From positions 1-56,515 of the forward strand of contig JAFXZW010000026.1 in NCBI GenBank assembly GCA_017541035.1: 56,515 nucleotides of DNA, given 5' to 3'. The stretch comes from Eubacterium sp. (GTDB taxonomy: Bacteria; Bacillota; Clostridia; Lachnospirales; Lachnospiraceae). The position numbers and the translations under genes were made by a program. The notes under the pieces are model-generated. The model saw only the letters and a program-made list of their open reading frames with translations. It did not search any database and was not told the origin of the DNA. Shown here piece by piece: positions 33,280 to 42,794 of this stretch; the first letter of the stretch is position 1, and every line of letters starts with the position of its first letter.

Positions 33280-34968
33280 ATGTTAACATCGTTACGTATA
33301 CAGAATATTGCTTTGATTGATGCTCTGGAGGTGGAATTCTCTCAGGGCTTAAATGTGCTTACGGGAGAAACCGGAGCCGGCAAATCCGTGATCATCGGAT
33401 CCATCGGCATTGCCCTCGGGGGGAAATTCGACCGGGAACTTCTGCGGAACCCGGATAAGGATGGCATGGTAGAGGTGAGTTTTTCTCTTACAAAGGAGGA
33501 GGAAGACCGTATCCGTGAGGCGGATATTCTGCCGGATGACATTTTAGACAGAGAACTGGTGATCACAAGAAAGATCAGAAATAACCGTGTGGTGAACCGC
33601 ATCAATCAGGAAACGGTTCCCCTGGGATTGCTCAGGGATACGGCCGAGAGACTCATTAATCTACATGCCCAGCATGAACAGACCACCCTTCTGAAGCCTG
33701 CCCGTCATATGGCTTTGCTGGATGCGTGGAGTCCCGCCGTACGGGAGGAACAGAAGAAGGTACGTGAACTCTGGCAGGAGAAGGAACGTCTGGCAAAAGA
33801 ACTGGAAGAGATGGATCAGGATCCGGCGGAAAGGGCAAGGAAAGCGGATTTCCTGCGCTTCCAGATCGGAGAGATCCGGGATGCGTGCCTGAAACCCGGT
33901 GAGGATGAGATCCTGGAGGAAGAGTATCTCAGAATGTCCCATGCGGAGGAGCTTCAGGAGATCTGTCAGGAGGTTTCTCTGCTTACGGGAGAGGATCGTT
34001 CCGGAGGGGCGGCTGCGACCATCGGCCAGGCTGCAAGAAGATTAAAGGAGCTGACCAGGCTGGATTCATCCTCCGGACTTCCCGATCAGTTATCGGAGAT
34101 TGAAAGTCTGCTTTCTGATTTCAATCACAGCCTTTCCCTTTATCGGGAGGAATCGGCTTTTTCTCCGGAGGAGCTGCAGAAGACTGAGAAGAGGCTGGAT
34201 CTGATCAACGGATTAAAGGCAAAATACGGAAGAACCATCGAGGATATCCTTTCCGCTGGTAAGGAACTGGCCGGTGAACTGGCCGTACTGGAGGGAGCAG
34301 AGGAAAAGCAGGAAACACTGAAAAATGAGCTGGAAAAGGCTGACAGGAAGCTTAAGGAAGCGGCGGAAAGACTGACGGAGAAAAGAAGAGAAGCAGCCGG
34401 CCCGCTGGAGGAAGAGATCCGTAAGAATCTTTCGGAGATGAATTTCAGTCATGTGGAATTCCGGATTGCTGTCAATGAGGCAGCTGTCATTTCCGCCCAG
34501 GGAAAGGACGAGGTCTGCTTCATGCTTTCCACGAATCTCGGAGAGGAACCGAGACCTCTGCAGAAGATTGCCTCAGGCGGGGAACTGTCCCGTGTCATGC
34601 TGGCAATTAAGGCAGTGCTTTCCGATGCGGAGGATACACCGACGCTGGTATTTGATGAGATTGATACGGGAATCAGCGGTATTACCGCACAGAGGATCGG
34701 AGGCATGCTGAAAAAGCTGGCGGAGGAACGACAGCTGCTGGTGATCACCCACCTTCCGCAGATCGCCGCATTGGCGGATGCAGCCTACCGGATCGAAAAA
34801 AGGGAAGAAGAAGGAAAAACCTATACGGATATCACGCCCCTGGATGAGGAAGGGCGTGTCAGAGAACTGGCCAGACTGCTGGGAGGAGATCAGATCACCG
34901 ATGCGATCCTGAAGAGTGCAAGGGAACTCCTTTCCGGCAAGCCGAAGAGCAGAAGGACGAAAGCATGA
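33280..34968 (+). CDS. recN: DNA repair protein RecN
   Basis: RecN is an SMC-like ATPase recruited early to double-strand breaks. The 562-residue protein has Walker A GETGAGKS at 29-36, a long coiled coil in the middle (about 150-380, Glu/Lys/Leu rich), the ABC signature ASGGELSRVMLA near 435 and Walker B VFDEIDTGISG with D459-E460. ATG 33280 is preceded by AAGGAGAGG and fits family starts (MLTSLRIQNIALID). The stop overlaps the next start by 4 nt, so the AstE/AspA-like pair is translationally coupled to recN. Confidence 0.96.
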   Translation: MLTSLRIQNIALIDALEVEFSQGLNVLTGETGAGKSVIIGSIGIALGGKFDRELLRNPDKDGMVEVSFSLTKEEEDRIREADILPDDILDRELVITRKIRNNRVVNRINQETVPLGLLRDTAERLINLHAQHEQTTLLKPARHMALLDAWSPAVREEQKKVRELWQEKERLAKELEEMDQDPAERARKADFLRFQIGEIRDACLKPGEDEILEEEYLRMSHAEELQEICQEVSLLTGEDRSGGAAATIGQAARRLKELTRLDSSSGLPDQLSEIESLLSDFNHSLSLYREESAFSPEELQKTEKRLDLINGLKAKYGRTIEDILSAGKELAGELAVLEGAEEKQETLKNELEKADRKLKEAAERLTEKRREAAGPLEEEIRKNLSEMNFSHVEFRIAVNEAAVISAQGKDEVCFMLSTNLGEEPRPLQKIASGGELSRVMLAIKAVLSDAEDTPTLVFDEIDTGISGITAQRIGGMLKKLAEERQLLVITHLPQIAALADAAYRIEKREEEGKTYTDITPLDEEGRVRELARLLGGDQITDAILKSARELLSGKPKSRRTKA

Positions 34969-35909
34969 TCGAAACGGTTGCCGCCGTGAATCTCATGGTG
35001 GAGGAAGTATTAAAGATAAAGAAAAACCGGCTGATGCCGGATTTCCCGAAAGGGAATGAGAAAAGGCTTGCGGTGGTCTCCGGTATTTTCGGCGATGAAC
35101 TGCAGGGACAGTATGTCTGTTATGAGCTGATCCGAAGGATCAAGGAAGACTTTGGAAGTCTTACGGGGATCGTAGACATCTATCCTTCCCTGAATCCTCT
35201 CGGACTGGAGGCAAGGACCAGAGAGATCCCCGGTCCGGAGCTGGAAATGAATGCGCTTTTCCCCGGTTCTCACAGCGGTGTTATGGGCGAATATGCGGCC
35301 TATTGTGTATTTCAGGATCTGAAGGGCGCCGACATTTGTGTAGACGTTCATGGGAGCAATATGTTTCTTCATGAGATCCTCCAGGTAAGAATGAATGATG
35401 ATATGGTGGATGAACTGATGCCCTATGCAAGGGCCCTGAATACGGACATGATCTGGATCCACCCTTCGAATCAGGTGAAGAGCGGAAGCCTTGCCTACGA
35501 ACTGAATCAGATCGGCGTAAAGAGCTTTGTCATTGAATCCAGCTATGCTTATAAGATCAATCAAAATTACGGAAATCAGCTGGTGGACGGGATCTTCGCC
35601 CTGATGAAGGAAATGGGAATCTGGCAGGGAGAAACCATCATTCCCCGGGAACCGCTGGTGACCAATGATATGGAAATGGCGTATATCAATTCCGAATCCA
35701 GCGGGATCTTCATTCCGGAGGTGGAGGTCAGCTCTTTTGTCAGGGAAGGTGCCCGCATCGGAAGTGTGGTCAATGTGATCACCGGTTCCGTGGAAGAGGT
35801 CGTGAAAGCACCGAAGACCGGCGTGATCTCTGCAATGCGGGAATATCCGGCCATCGAGGAAGGGTCGCTTCTCGCCAGAATCGTGGGTGCACCCGGAGAG
35901 GAGCGGTGA
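34965..35909 (+). CDS. AstE/AspA-like (M14 superfamily) protein, first of a pair
   Basis: A 314-residue protein of the succinylglutamate desuccinylase/aspartoacylase group, which are zinc-dependent carboxypeptidase-like hydrolases. The family normally has an H-x-x-E zinc pair in a GxHGxE motif; here the motif reads G-I-F42-G-D-E45, with Phe in place of His. The later zinc His is kept (D127-V-H129), as is the catalytic Glu (E191 in VIESS). The substrate Arg of the DLNR motif is replaced (EMNALFPG). The C-terminal third ends in a barrel-like KAPKTGVISAM segment typical of the family. It overlaps recN by 4 nt and its partner follows at 1 nt. The enzyme is possibly impaired or uses another metal mode. 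Confidence 0.75.
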   Translation: MIETVAAVNLMVEEVLKIKKNRLMPDFPKGNEKRLAVVSGIFGDELQGQYVCYELIRRIKEDFGSLTGIVDIYPSLNPLGLEARTREIPGPELEMNALFPGSHSGVMGEYAAYCVFQDLKGADICVDVHGSNMFLHEILQVRMNDDMVDELMPYARALNTDMIWIHPSNQVKSGSLAYELNQIGVKSFVIESSYAYKINQNYGNQLVDGIFALMKEMGIWQGETIIPREPLVTNDMEMAYINSESSGIFIPEVEVSSFVREGARIGSVVNVITGSVEEVVKAPKTGVISAMREYPAIEEGSLLARIVGAPGEER

Positions 35910-35910
35910 T

Positions 35911-36846
35911 ATGACCAAGGAAATTCTTTTCACCATGAATACCGCCTTCCGTGAGGCTTATAACATTTACGGCTATCATTACGGGATGGGTGAACGGGAA
36001 GCCTGTATCGTCGGAGCAATGCGTGGAAATGAGCATCAGCAGCTCTATATCTGTTCCCTGCTCAGTCAGAAGCTGGCAGGCCTGGAGGCCCAGGGTCAGA
36101 TCGTTCCCGGAAAATCCATACTGGTTATCCCTTCGTTGAATTACAGTGCAATGAACGCCAGTCATAAATTCTGGCTCTCGGATGACACGGATATCAACCG
36201 CGGTTTTCCCGGCAATCCGAAGGGAACGGCTACCAGCCGCATCGCCTACAGCATCCTTCAGATTGTAAAGGAATACCGTTATGGGATACAGTTCCCCAGC
36301 TTTTATCTCCAGGGACGTTATATCCCTCATGTCAGAATGATGCAGACCGGACGTGAAAGCACGAATCTTGCCAATCTTTTCGGGCTGCCCTATGTGATCA
36401 CCGGCGATGTCAGGTCCTTTGACCGCACAACGCTGAATTATAACCTGCAGGTGGCGGGAACGGATGCTTTTTCCATCTATTCCGGAGGAACGGAACGGAT
36501 CAATCAGCATGATGCCGAGATCGCGGTCTCCAGTGTCCTGCGTTTTCTGTCCCGGATGGGGATCATCCACTATAACTGTCAGGGCGGATACATGCCCACC
36601 GTCATGCAGGAGGAGGATATGCTGTCCATCAAGGCGGATGATGCGGGATTCCTGCATCAGCTTGTGGGAACCAATGAGGAGGTACACAGAGGTCAGAAGC
36701 TTGCGGATATCATTAATCCCATGGACGGACGGCTCGTATCGGAGGTCATTGCTCCGACGGACGGAATCGTTTTTTTCGTCCAGGAACAGCCCATGATCTA
36801 TCAGAATGTTGTGATCTATAAAATGATCAAGCGCATGCATTTGTAA
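35911..36846 (+). CDS. AstE/AspA-like protein, second of a pair, probable pseudoenzyme
   Basis: A 311-residue relative of the preceding protein. It keeps the fold markers G-x-x-x-G-N-E41, the substrate-arginine motif D94-I-N96-R97-GFPG, and a C-terminal IAPTDGIVFF barrel. Zinc binding looks lost: Arg38 replaces the first His, the DxH motif has become a QFPSFYLQ stretch, and Tyr190 occupies the place of the catalytic Glu. So one partner keeps the metal His and catalytic Glu and the other keeps the substrate Arg. I infer a heteromeric pair in which the second protein is a structural or substrate-binding subunit. ATG 35911 follows GGAGAGGAGCGGTG. The gene is followed by 55 nt and then purL. Confidence 0.7.
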   Translation: MTKEILFTMNTAFREAYNIYGYHYGMGEREACIVGAMRGNEHQQLYICSLLSQKLAGLEAQGQIVPGKSILVIPSLNYSAMNASHKFWLSDDTDINRGFPGNPKGTATSRIAYSILQIVKEYRYGIQFPSFYLQGRYIPHVRMMQTGRESTNLANLFGLPYVITGDVRSFDRTTLNYNLQVAGTDAFSIYSGGTERINQHDAEIAVSSVLRFLSRMGIIHYNCQGGYMPTVMQEEDMLSIKADDAGFLHQLVGTNEEVHRGQKLADIINPMDGRLVSEVIAPTDGIVFFVQEQPMIYQNVVIYKMIKRMHL

Positions 36847-36901
36847 GACAAAAGAAAACCGAAGACCGAAACGACTAAAGAGAGAAAGGAAACCGTACAT
36901 C

Positions 36902-39900
36902 ATGAGTAAGGTGAGAAGAATCTATGTGGAAAAAAGGCCGGATTATGCAGTCCGTGCCAATGAGCTGGAGAAGGAATTCAAGGATTATCTGGGGCTTCCC
37001 GGAATACGGGTAAGAGAACTGGTACGTTATGATATTGAGAATCTTTCAGATGACCTTTTCCGGAGCGCTCTTGTGACGGTATTTTCGGAGCCGCCTGTGG
37101 ACATGGTTTATGAAGAGGAATTCCCGAAGGAGGAGGGAGATTTCATTTTCTCCATGGAATATCTGCCCGGACAGTTTGATCAGCGTGCGGACTCGGCTGA
37201 GCAGTGCGTTAAGCTTCTGGATGAAACGGCTGAGCCGATCATCCGCTCCGGCGTTACCTATGTGATCTCCGGAGAACTGAGTGATGCCGCTAAGCAGGAT
37301 ATCGAGAAATATGTTGTAAACCCGGTGGATTCCCGGATCACGGATGAGCAAAAGCCGGATACTCTGGTTACGGTATTCCCGGAGCCTGCGGATGTGAAGA
37401 TCTTCGACGGTTTTACCGCGCTTTCCGAGGCAGACCTTATGGCTCTGTATGATTCTCTTGGCCTTGCCATGACCTTTAAGGATTTTCAGCACATTCAGAA
37501 TTATTTCGGCGGGGAGGAGCACAGAGATCCTACCATGACGGAGATCCGCGTGCTGGATACCTACTGGTCCGATCATTGTCGTCATACTACCTTTGCCACG
37601 GAACTGACGAAGGTTACGATCGATGACGGAAAATACGCGGAGCCTATACGGGAGGCGTATGCTTCCTATCAGGAGGATGCAAAGAGGATCAATGCCGGGC
37701 GGAGTGATAAGTTCACCTGTCTCATGGATATTGCTCTGATGGGCATGAAGCGGCTCAGAGAGGAAGGAAAGCTGGAGGACCTGGACATTTCCGATGAGAT
37801 CAATGCCTGCACCATTGTTGTACCGGTGGAGATCGACGGCAAGACGGAAGACTGGCTCATCAGCTTTAAGAATGAAACCCATAATCATCCTACGGAGATC
37901 GAGCCCTTCGGTGGGGCTGCCACCTGTCTGGGCGGAGCCATTCGTGATCCTCTTTCGGGCAGAACTTATGTGTATCAGGCCATGAGGGTAACGGGTGCGG
38001 CAGATCCGACAAAGTCACTGAAGGAGACCATGGAAGCGAAGCTTCCTCAGAGAAAGATCGTAACGACTGCGGCTGAGGGATATTCCTCCTACGGAAATCA
38101 GATCGGTCTTGCTACAGGGCTTGTCAATGAGGTTTATCACCCCAATTATGTGGCGAAAAGAATGGAGATCGGTGCGGTCATCGGTGCCGCTCCGAAGGAT
38201 AACGTAAAAAGGCTGACCTCCGATCCCGGAGATGTGATCATTTTGATGGGCGGTCGCACCGGCCGGGATGGCTGCGGAGGAGCAACCGGTTCCTCCAAGG
38301 CTCATAACTCCGAGAGTCTGGAAAACTGCGGCGCCGAAGTACAGAAGGGAAATCCTCCTACAGAAAGAAAGCTGCAGCGTTTGTTCCGTCGCCCCGAGGT
38401 GGCAAAGCTGATCCGGAAGTGTAACGATTTCGGAGCGGGCGGCGTATCCGTAGCCATCGGTGAACTGGCTGACGGACTGGATATCAATCTGGATCTGGTC
38501 CCGAAGAAATACGCCGGTTTGGACGGTACGGAGCTGGCCATTTCCGAATCCCAGGAGCGTATGGCTCTGGTGGTTGCTCCGGAGGATGCGGAGAAAATGA
38601 TCGCCTATGCCAGGGAGGAGAATCTGGAGGCCGTTGCGGTAGCGGTAGTTACCGAGGAACCCAGGATGATCCTTCGCTGGAGAGGAAAAGAGATAGTGAA
38701 TCTCTCCCGCGCCTTTATCAATACCAACGGGGCACATCAGGAAACGACAGCCAGAGTGGAGCAACCGGAGGAGAAGAGCTATTTTGATACGGAAGCACCG
38801 CAGGATCTCATGGAGACCTGGAAGAAAACGCTGTCGGATCTGAATGTCTGTTCCCAGAGAGGGCTGGTGGAAATGTTCGACTCCACCATCGGCTCCGGAG
38901 CGGTTACCATGCCCTACGGCGGAAAATATCAGCTGACTCCGGTTCAGACCATGACGTCGAAGCTTCCTTTGGGAACACAGAAATGTGATACGGTGACCAT
39001 GATGAGCTACGGCTTTGATCCGTATCTGTCCTCCTGGAGTCCCTTCCACGGAGCAAGCTATGCCGTACTGGATTCCGTAGCAAAAATTGCGGCTGCGGGC
39101 GGCGATGTATCTAAGATCCGCCTCACATTCCAGGAGTATTTTGAGAGAATGACAGAGGATGAGACCAGATGGGGCAAGCCTCTGGCAGCATTACTGGGAG
39201 CCTACAGGGCACAGCTGGGACTTGGTCTTCCTTCCATCGGCGGAAAAGACAGTATGTCCGGATCCTTCAATGAGATCGATGTACCGCCCACACTGGTTTC
39301 CTTTGCTGTGGATGTGAACAGGATTTCCAATATCGTCACTCCGGAACTGAAGATGAAGGATAACCTCCTTATCCTCATGAAGGTAGACAGGGATGCCTAC
39401 GATCTTCCGGTATATCAGGACGCTCTTGATAAGTACGCAACAGTAAGGCGGGCCGTTGAGGAAGGCCGTATCGAGAGTGCCTATGCGATCGGCTTCGGCG
39501 GTGTGATCGAAGCGGTCAGCAAGATGGCCTTTGGTAATAAGCTGGGTGTTATTCTTGATCCGAAGAGCATTTCCGAGGCAGAGCTTCTGGAGAAGGCATA
39601 TGGCGCATTGCTGATGGAAGTACGTCCGGAAACTCTTCCCGAGCTTGGTATTCCTGCGATCGTGATCGGTAAGGTGACCGAGGAACCGGAGTTTGTTTAC
39701 GGGAAAATGAAGCTTTCCGTCGAGGAAGCCCTTGCCTGCTGGACCGGAAAACTGAAGAAGGTATTCCCGGTAGCCTCCGGTGTGGAGCAGAAGGAAATTC
39801 ATATCGGTATTTATCGGGAGAAGAATATTCTGGTGTGCCGGAACAAGGTTGCCCGTCCGCGGGTATTCATCCCGGTATTCCCGGGAACCAACTGCGAGGA

Positions 39901-40651
39901 TGACACGGCAAGAGCTTTTGAGAGAGCGGGAGCCGATGTACATACAATCGTTTTAAACAATATGGACGCGGAGGGAATCCGGGATTCTGTCGATGCTTTT
40001 GCAAGAGAGATTCGGGAAGCCCAGATCATCATGATCCCGGGAGGTTTCTCAGGCGGTGATGAACCGGACGGCTCTGCGAAGTTCATTGCGACAACCTTCC
40101 GGAATGAAAAGCTGAAGGAAGAGCTGCAGAAGCTGCTTTATGAAAGAGACGGACTGGCACTGGGGATCTGCAACGGCTTCCAGGCTTTGATCAAGCTTGG
40201 TTTGCTTCCTTATGGAGAGATCCGCCCGCAGAGTGAGAATTCTCCCACACTGGCACGGAATTCCATCGGAAGACATCAGTCACGGATCGCCTATACAAAG
40301 GTGGTTTCCAATAAGTCACCCTGGCTTTCCAAGGCGGAGCTGGGAGGCGTTTATGCCGTTCCCATGTCCCATGGAGAGGGTCGCTTTGTGGCAAATGACA
40401 GCTGGCTGAAGAAGCTGTTCGAGAACGGTCAGGTAGCTACTCAGTATGTGGATCTTGACGGGAATCCCACAATGGATGAGGATTACAACATCAACGGTTC
40501 CTATATGGCAATCGAAGGAATCACAAGCCCGGATGGAAGAGTGCTTGGCAAGATGGGTCATTCGGAAAGAAGAGCAGAGGGAGACTATATCAACATTTAC
40601 GGTGATAAGAACCAGCTGATCATGGAATCCGGCGTTGAATACTTCAGGTAA
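36902..40651 (+). CDS. purL: Phosphoribosylformylglycinamidine synthase (single chain)
   Basis: FGAM synthase converts FGAR and glutamine to FGAM in purine synthesis. At 1249 residues this is the large fused form: a short N-terminal domain, two PurM-like synthase halves (about 200-900; ATP/metal motifs such as NETHNHPTEIEPFGGAATCLGG and GGRTGRDGCGGATGSS, quoted in pieces) and a C-terminal glutamine amidotransferase (about 985-1249) with C1090 in GICNGFQAL and HGEGRF near 1165. This variant differs from the PurS-PurQ-PurL split of Bacilli and is common in Clostridia. AAAGGAAA precedes the ATG. The 55-nt gap upstream has no room for a purine riboswitch. Confidence 0.96.
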   Translation: MSKVRRIYVEKRPDYAVRANELEKEFKDYLGLPGIRVRELVRYDIENLSDDLFRSALVTVFSEPPVDMVYEEEFPKEEGDFIFSMEYLPGQFDQRADSAEQCVKLLDETAEPIIRSGVTYVISGELSDAAKQDIEKYVVNPVDSRITDEQKPDTLVTVFPEPADVKIFDGFTALSEADLMALYDSLGLAMTFKDFQHIQNYFGGEEHRDPTMTEIRVLDTYWSDHCRHTTFATELTKVTIDDGKYAEPIREAYASYQEDAKRINAGRSDKFTCLMDIALMGMKRLREEGKLEDLDISDEINACTIVVPVEIDGKTEDWLISFKNETHNHPTEIEPFGGAATCLGGAIRDPLSGRTYVYQAMRVTGAADPTKSLKETMEAKLPQRKIVTTAAEGYSSYGNQIGLATGLVNEVYHPNYVAKRMEIGAVIGAAPKDNVKRLTSDPGDVIILMGGRTGRDGCGGATGSSKAHNSESLENCGAEVQKGNPPTERKLQRLFRRPEVAKLIRKCNDFGAGGVSVAIGELADGLDINLDLVPKKYAGLDGTELAISESQERMALVVAPEDAEKMIAYAREENLEAVAVAVVTEEPRMILRWRGKEIVNLSRAFINTNGAHQETTARVEQPEEKSYFDTEAPQDLMETWKKTLSDLNVCSQRGLVEMFDSTIGSGAVTMPYGGKYQLTPVQTMTSKLPLGTQKCDTVTMMSYGFDPYLSSWSPFHGASYAVLDSVAKIAAAGGDVSKIRLTFQEYFERMTEDETRWGKPLAALLGAYRAQLGLGLPSIGGKDSMSGSFNEIDVPPTLVSFAVDVNRISNIVTPELKMKDNLLILMKVDRDAYDLPVYQDALDKYATVRRAVEEGRIESAYAIGFGGVIEAVSKMAFGNKLGVILDPKSISEAELLEKAYGALLMEVRPETLPELGIPAIVIGKVTEEPEFVYGKMKLSVEEALACWTGKLKKVFPVASGVEQKEIHIGIYREKNILVCRNKVARPRVFIPVFPGTNCEDDTARAFERAGADVHTIVLNNMDAEGIRDSVDAFAREIREAQIIMIPGGFSGGDEPDGSAKFIATTFRNEKLKEELQKLLYERDGLALGICNGFQALIKLGLLPYGEIRPQSENSPTLARNSIGRHQSRIAYTKVVSNKSPWLSKAELGGVYAVPMSHGEGRFVANDSWLKKLFENGQVATQYVDLDGNPTMDEDYNINGSYMAIEGITSPDGRVLGKMGHSERRAEGDYINIYGDKNQLIMESGVEYFR

Positions 40652-40688
40652 GGATTTCACTTCAGTTCGCTTTTTTGGCGGATCGAAG

Positions 40689-40720
40689 CCCTGTTAAAGA
40701 ACTGTGATCCGGCAACAGGG
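40689..40720 (+). promoter_or_regulatory. Inverted repeat covering the MoxR ribosome site
   Basis: CCCTGTT (40689-40695) and AACAGGG (40714-40720) can pair; the 3' arm overlaps the first bases of the GGGGAGAGAG ribosome site. A nested GATC pair lies within. It could lower translation of the MoxR operon. No terminator after purL and no clear promoter are seen in 40652-40729. Confidence 0.4.
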
Positions 40721-40729
40721 GAGAGAGAT

Positions 40730-41671
40730 ATGAATCTGGATAAGGTAAGAAAACTGTATACCGAGGTCCTGGAAAATGTCCGGAAGATCATGGTGGGCCA
40801 GGAGGAAGTATTCACTCTTCTCTTTACATCTATGCTCTGCGGAGGACATGTTCTGCTGGAAGATACACCGGGAACGGGAAAAACTTCTCTGGCACGTTCC
40901 TTTGCCGCAAGCTGCGGCGGAGGCTTCAGCAGAGTTCAGTTTACGCCGGATCTGCTTCCTCAGGATATCACCGGCCTTTCGGTCTATCGGCAGAAGGATC
41001 AGGAATTTCATCTGATGAAGGGACCGGTCTTTACCAACCTTCTGCTGGCAGATGAGATCAACCGTGCCACCCCGAGAACTCAGAGCGCATTGTTGGAAGC
41101 AATGGAAGAACATCAGGTGACCATAGACGGTGAGACAATGCCTCTGCCGCGCCCGTTTCTTGTCATTGCTACGGAAAATCCGATCGAAACGACCGGAACC
41201 TATCCACTGCCAGAGGCACAGCTGGACCGGTTTTTGATGAAACTGAAAATGAAGCCCCTTTCTCTGGAACAGGAGGGTGAAATGCTGGAACGGTTCCGTA
41301 TGGGAGGAGGATCCGAAGAGTTATCCCCGGTTGCCGATACGGATGCGCTTCTCGAAGCGATGGAAGCTGTCCGAAATGTAACGGTGAAGGATGTCGTCAG
41401 GGACTACCTTCTCCGGATCTCCGACGCTACGCGGCATACCAGCCGCCTGCTCATGGGAGTGAGCCCCAGAGGAACGCTGATGCTGCAGCGGGCGGCCATG
41501 GCTTTTGCGGCTGTTTCCGGAAGAAGCTATGTTACCCCGGATGATGTACGGTATCTGGCACCCTTTGTTTTCGGCCATCGCGTTATGCCGGCAGCCGGTA
41601 CTGCGGATCCCGCTGCGCTTATCCGGGATATCGCTGCAGGTGAACCGGTTCCTGTGGAGGATTGGAGCTGA
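40730..41671 (+). CDS. MoxR-family AAA+ ATPase
   Basis: A 313-residue AAA+ ATPase of the MoxR group, thought to act as a chaperone or activator of metallo-enzymes or surface proteins. Walker A is D45-TPGTGKT52; Walker B lies in LLLADEINRATPRTQSALLEAM, followed by the sensor ATENPIE motif and the C-terminal lid with a sensor-2 Arg in SPRGTL. It is the first of a group with a DUF58 protein and a multi-pass membrane protein, the classic MoxR-DUF58 arrangement often ending in transglutaminase genes. Here a DUF4129-like protein takes that place. Confidence 0.93.
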   Translation: MNLDKVRKLYTEVLENVRKIMVGQEEVFTLLFTSMLCGGHVLLEDTPGTGKTSLARSFAASCGGGFSRVQFTPDLLPQDITGLSVYRQKDQEFHLMKGPVFTNLLLADEINRATPRTQSALLEAMEEHQVTIDGETMPLPRPFLVIATENPIETTGTYPLPEAQLDRFLMKLKMKPLSLEQEGEMLERFRMGGGSEELSPVADTDALLEAMEAVRNVTVKDVVRDYLLRISDATRHTSRLLMGVSPRGTLMLQRAAMAFAAVSGRSYVTPDDVRYLAPFVFGHRVMPAAGTADPAALIRDIAAGEPVPVEDWS

Positions 41672-41675
41672 GAGC

Positions 41676-42794
41676 ATGCATCTCATTTTTGTTATTTTGA
41701 TCTTTGCGCTCATTTATGTCCTTCAGAAACGCCTTTATTTCAGATTCTGGCGGAAGGGCCTTTCTACGTCTGTCCGTTTCAGCCGGGAATACATGGACTG
41801 CGGGGAGGAAGCGGAGCTTTCGCTGGAGATCGTAAATGATAAATTACTTCCGCTTCCGGTTTTTCATTTAAAATTCTCTGTGGACCGGGCCCTTCGGTTT
41901 CATGATATGGAGAATTCGGTAGTTACGGATCTGTATCATCGAAATGACGCCTTTTCCCTGCTCGGGTACCAGAAGGTGCGAAGGAAGATAGCATTTACCT
42001 CTGAGGAAAGAGGATTCTTCCGGGTAGAATCGGTGAATATGATGGTAAGGGATTTCTTCCTTACCGCAACCTTTGCGGAAACAAAAAAAGAGGATACGGG
42101 GATTTACGTCTTTCCGAGAAAGCTGGACAGGACGAAAATCGCCGAGATCATGCGCGGGCAACTGGGGGAACGGGCAGTTCGGCACAGTATTCTTGAGGAT
42201 CCTTTAAGCTTTCGCGGACTCAGGGAATATCAGCCTCAGGATCCTTTTCGTTCCATTAACATGAAACAGTCGGCCCGGACGGGAGAATGGAAGGTGAATC
42301 TCCGGGAGGCAACGGAGGATGCGGAGCTGCGGATCCTCCTGAATCTTGACACGGAACATATGATACGGAGAGACAGAATGCTGGAGGAGTCCATCTCCCT
42401 TTGCAGTACGCTAGCGGAGTATTTCCTGAGTAAAAAGGAGAGAGTTTCCGTATGGTCAAACGGCAGAGGAGCAGATGAAAAACAGCTGTCTGTCCCGGGA
42501 GTGGGTGCCGAGCTTTCTCACGGAATCACCATTGATAAGTACCTCGCCGAGATTCGAACTTCAGCGGGTAAGGATGTTTTCCTGGATCGCCTGGAAAGGG
42601 AGATCTCAGGTGTGAATAAAAGCGTATTATATCTGATCATCTCACCCTACTTTAAGGAAGATCTTCTGGAACATATCGATCTTCTCCGGAGAGATGCGGA
42701 GGTACAGATGATCGTCCCCTATTACAGAAAAATGGGCCTTCCCATTTGCAGACCCTATCTGACGGGATGGGAGGTGGACGAATATGCCGAATGA
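41676..42794 (+). CDS. DUF58 protein partnered with MoxR
   Basis: A 372-residue DUF58 protein. The N-terminus is a single hydrophobic segment (about 3-17), then a beta-rich region, then the DUF58 core with DPLSFRGLREYQPQDPFRSI and NMKQSAR near 185-210, which corresponds to the family's LREYxxGDxxRxIxWkxsAR motif (here Gln-Asp replaces Gly-Asp, and Asn-Met replaces Asp-Trp). A von Willebrand factor A-like fold follows. DUF58 proteins act with MoxR ATPases; the function is undefined. ATG 41676 is chosen because it begins with the hydrophobic segment and lies 4 nt after the MoxR stop, with GGAGCTGAG before it. Confidence 0.88.
   Translation: MHLIFVILIFALIYVLQKRLYFRFWRKGLSTSVRFSREYMDCGEEAELSLEIVNDKLLPLPVFHLKFSVDRALRFHDMENSVVTDLYHRNDAFSLLGYQKVRRKIAFTSEERGFFRVESVNMMVRDFFLTATFAETKKEDTGIYVFPRKLDRTKIAEIMRGQLGERAVRHSILEDPLSFRGLREYQPQDPFRSINMKQSARTGEWKVNLREATEDAELRILLNLDTEHMIRRDRMLEESISLCSTLAEYFLSKKERVSVWSNGRGADEKQLSVPGVGAELSHGITIDKYLAEIRTSAGKDVFLDRLEREISGVNKSVLYLIISPYFKEDLLEHIDLLRRDAEVQMIVPYYRKMGLPICRPYLTGWEVDEYAE

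Noticed and set aside
36847-36901. Purine riboswitch before purL
   Set aside because: Only 55 nt separate the genes and no aptamer core is present.
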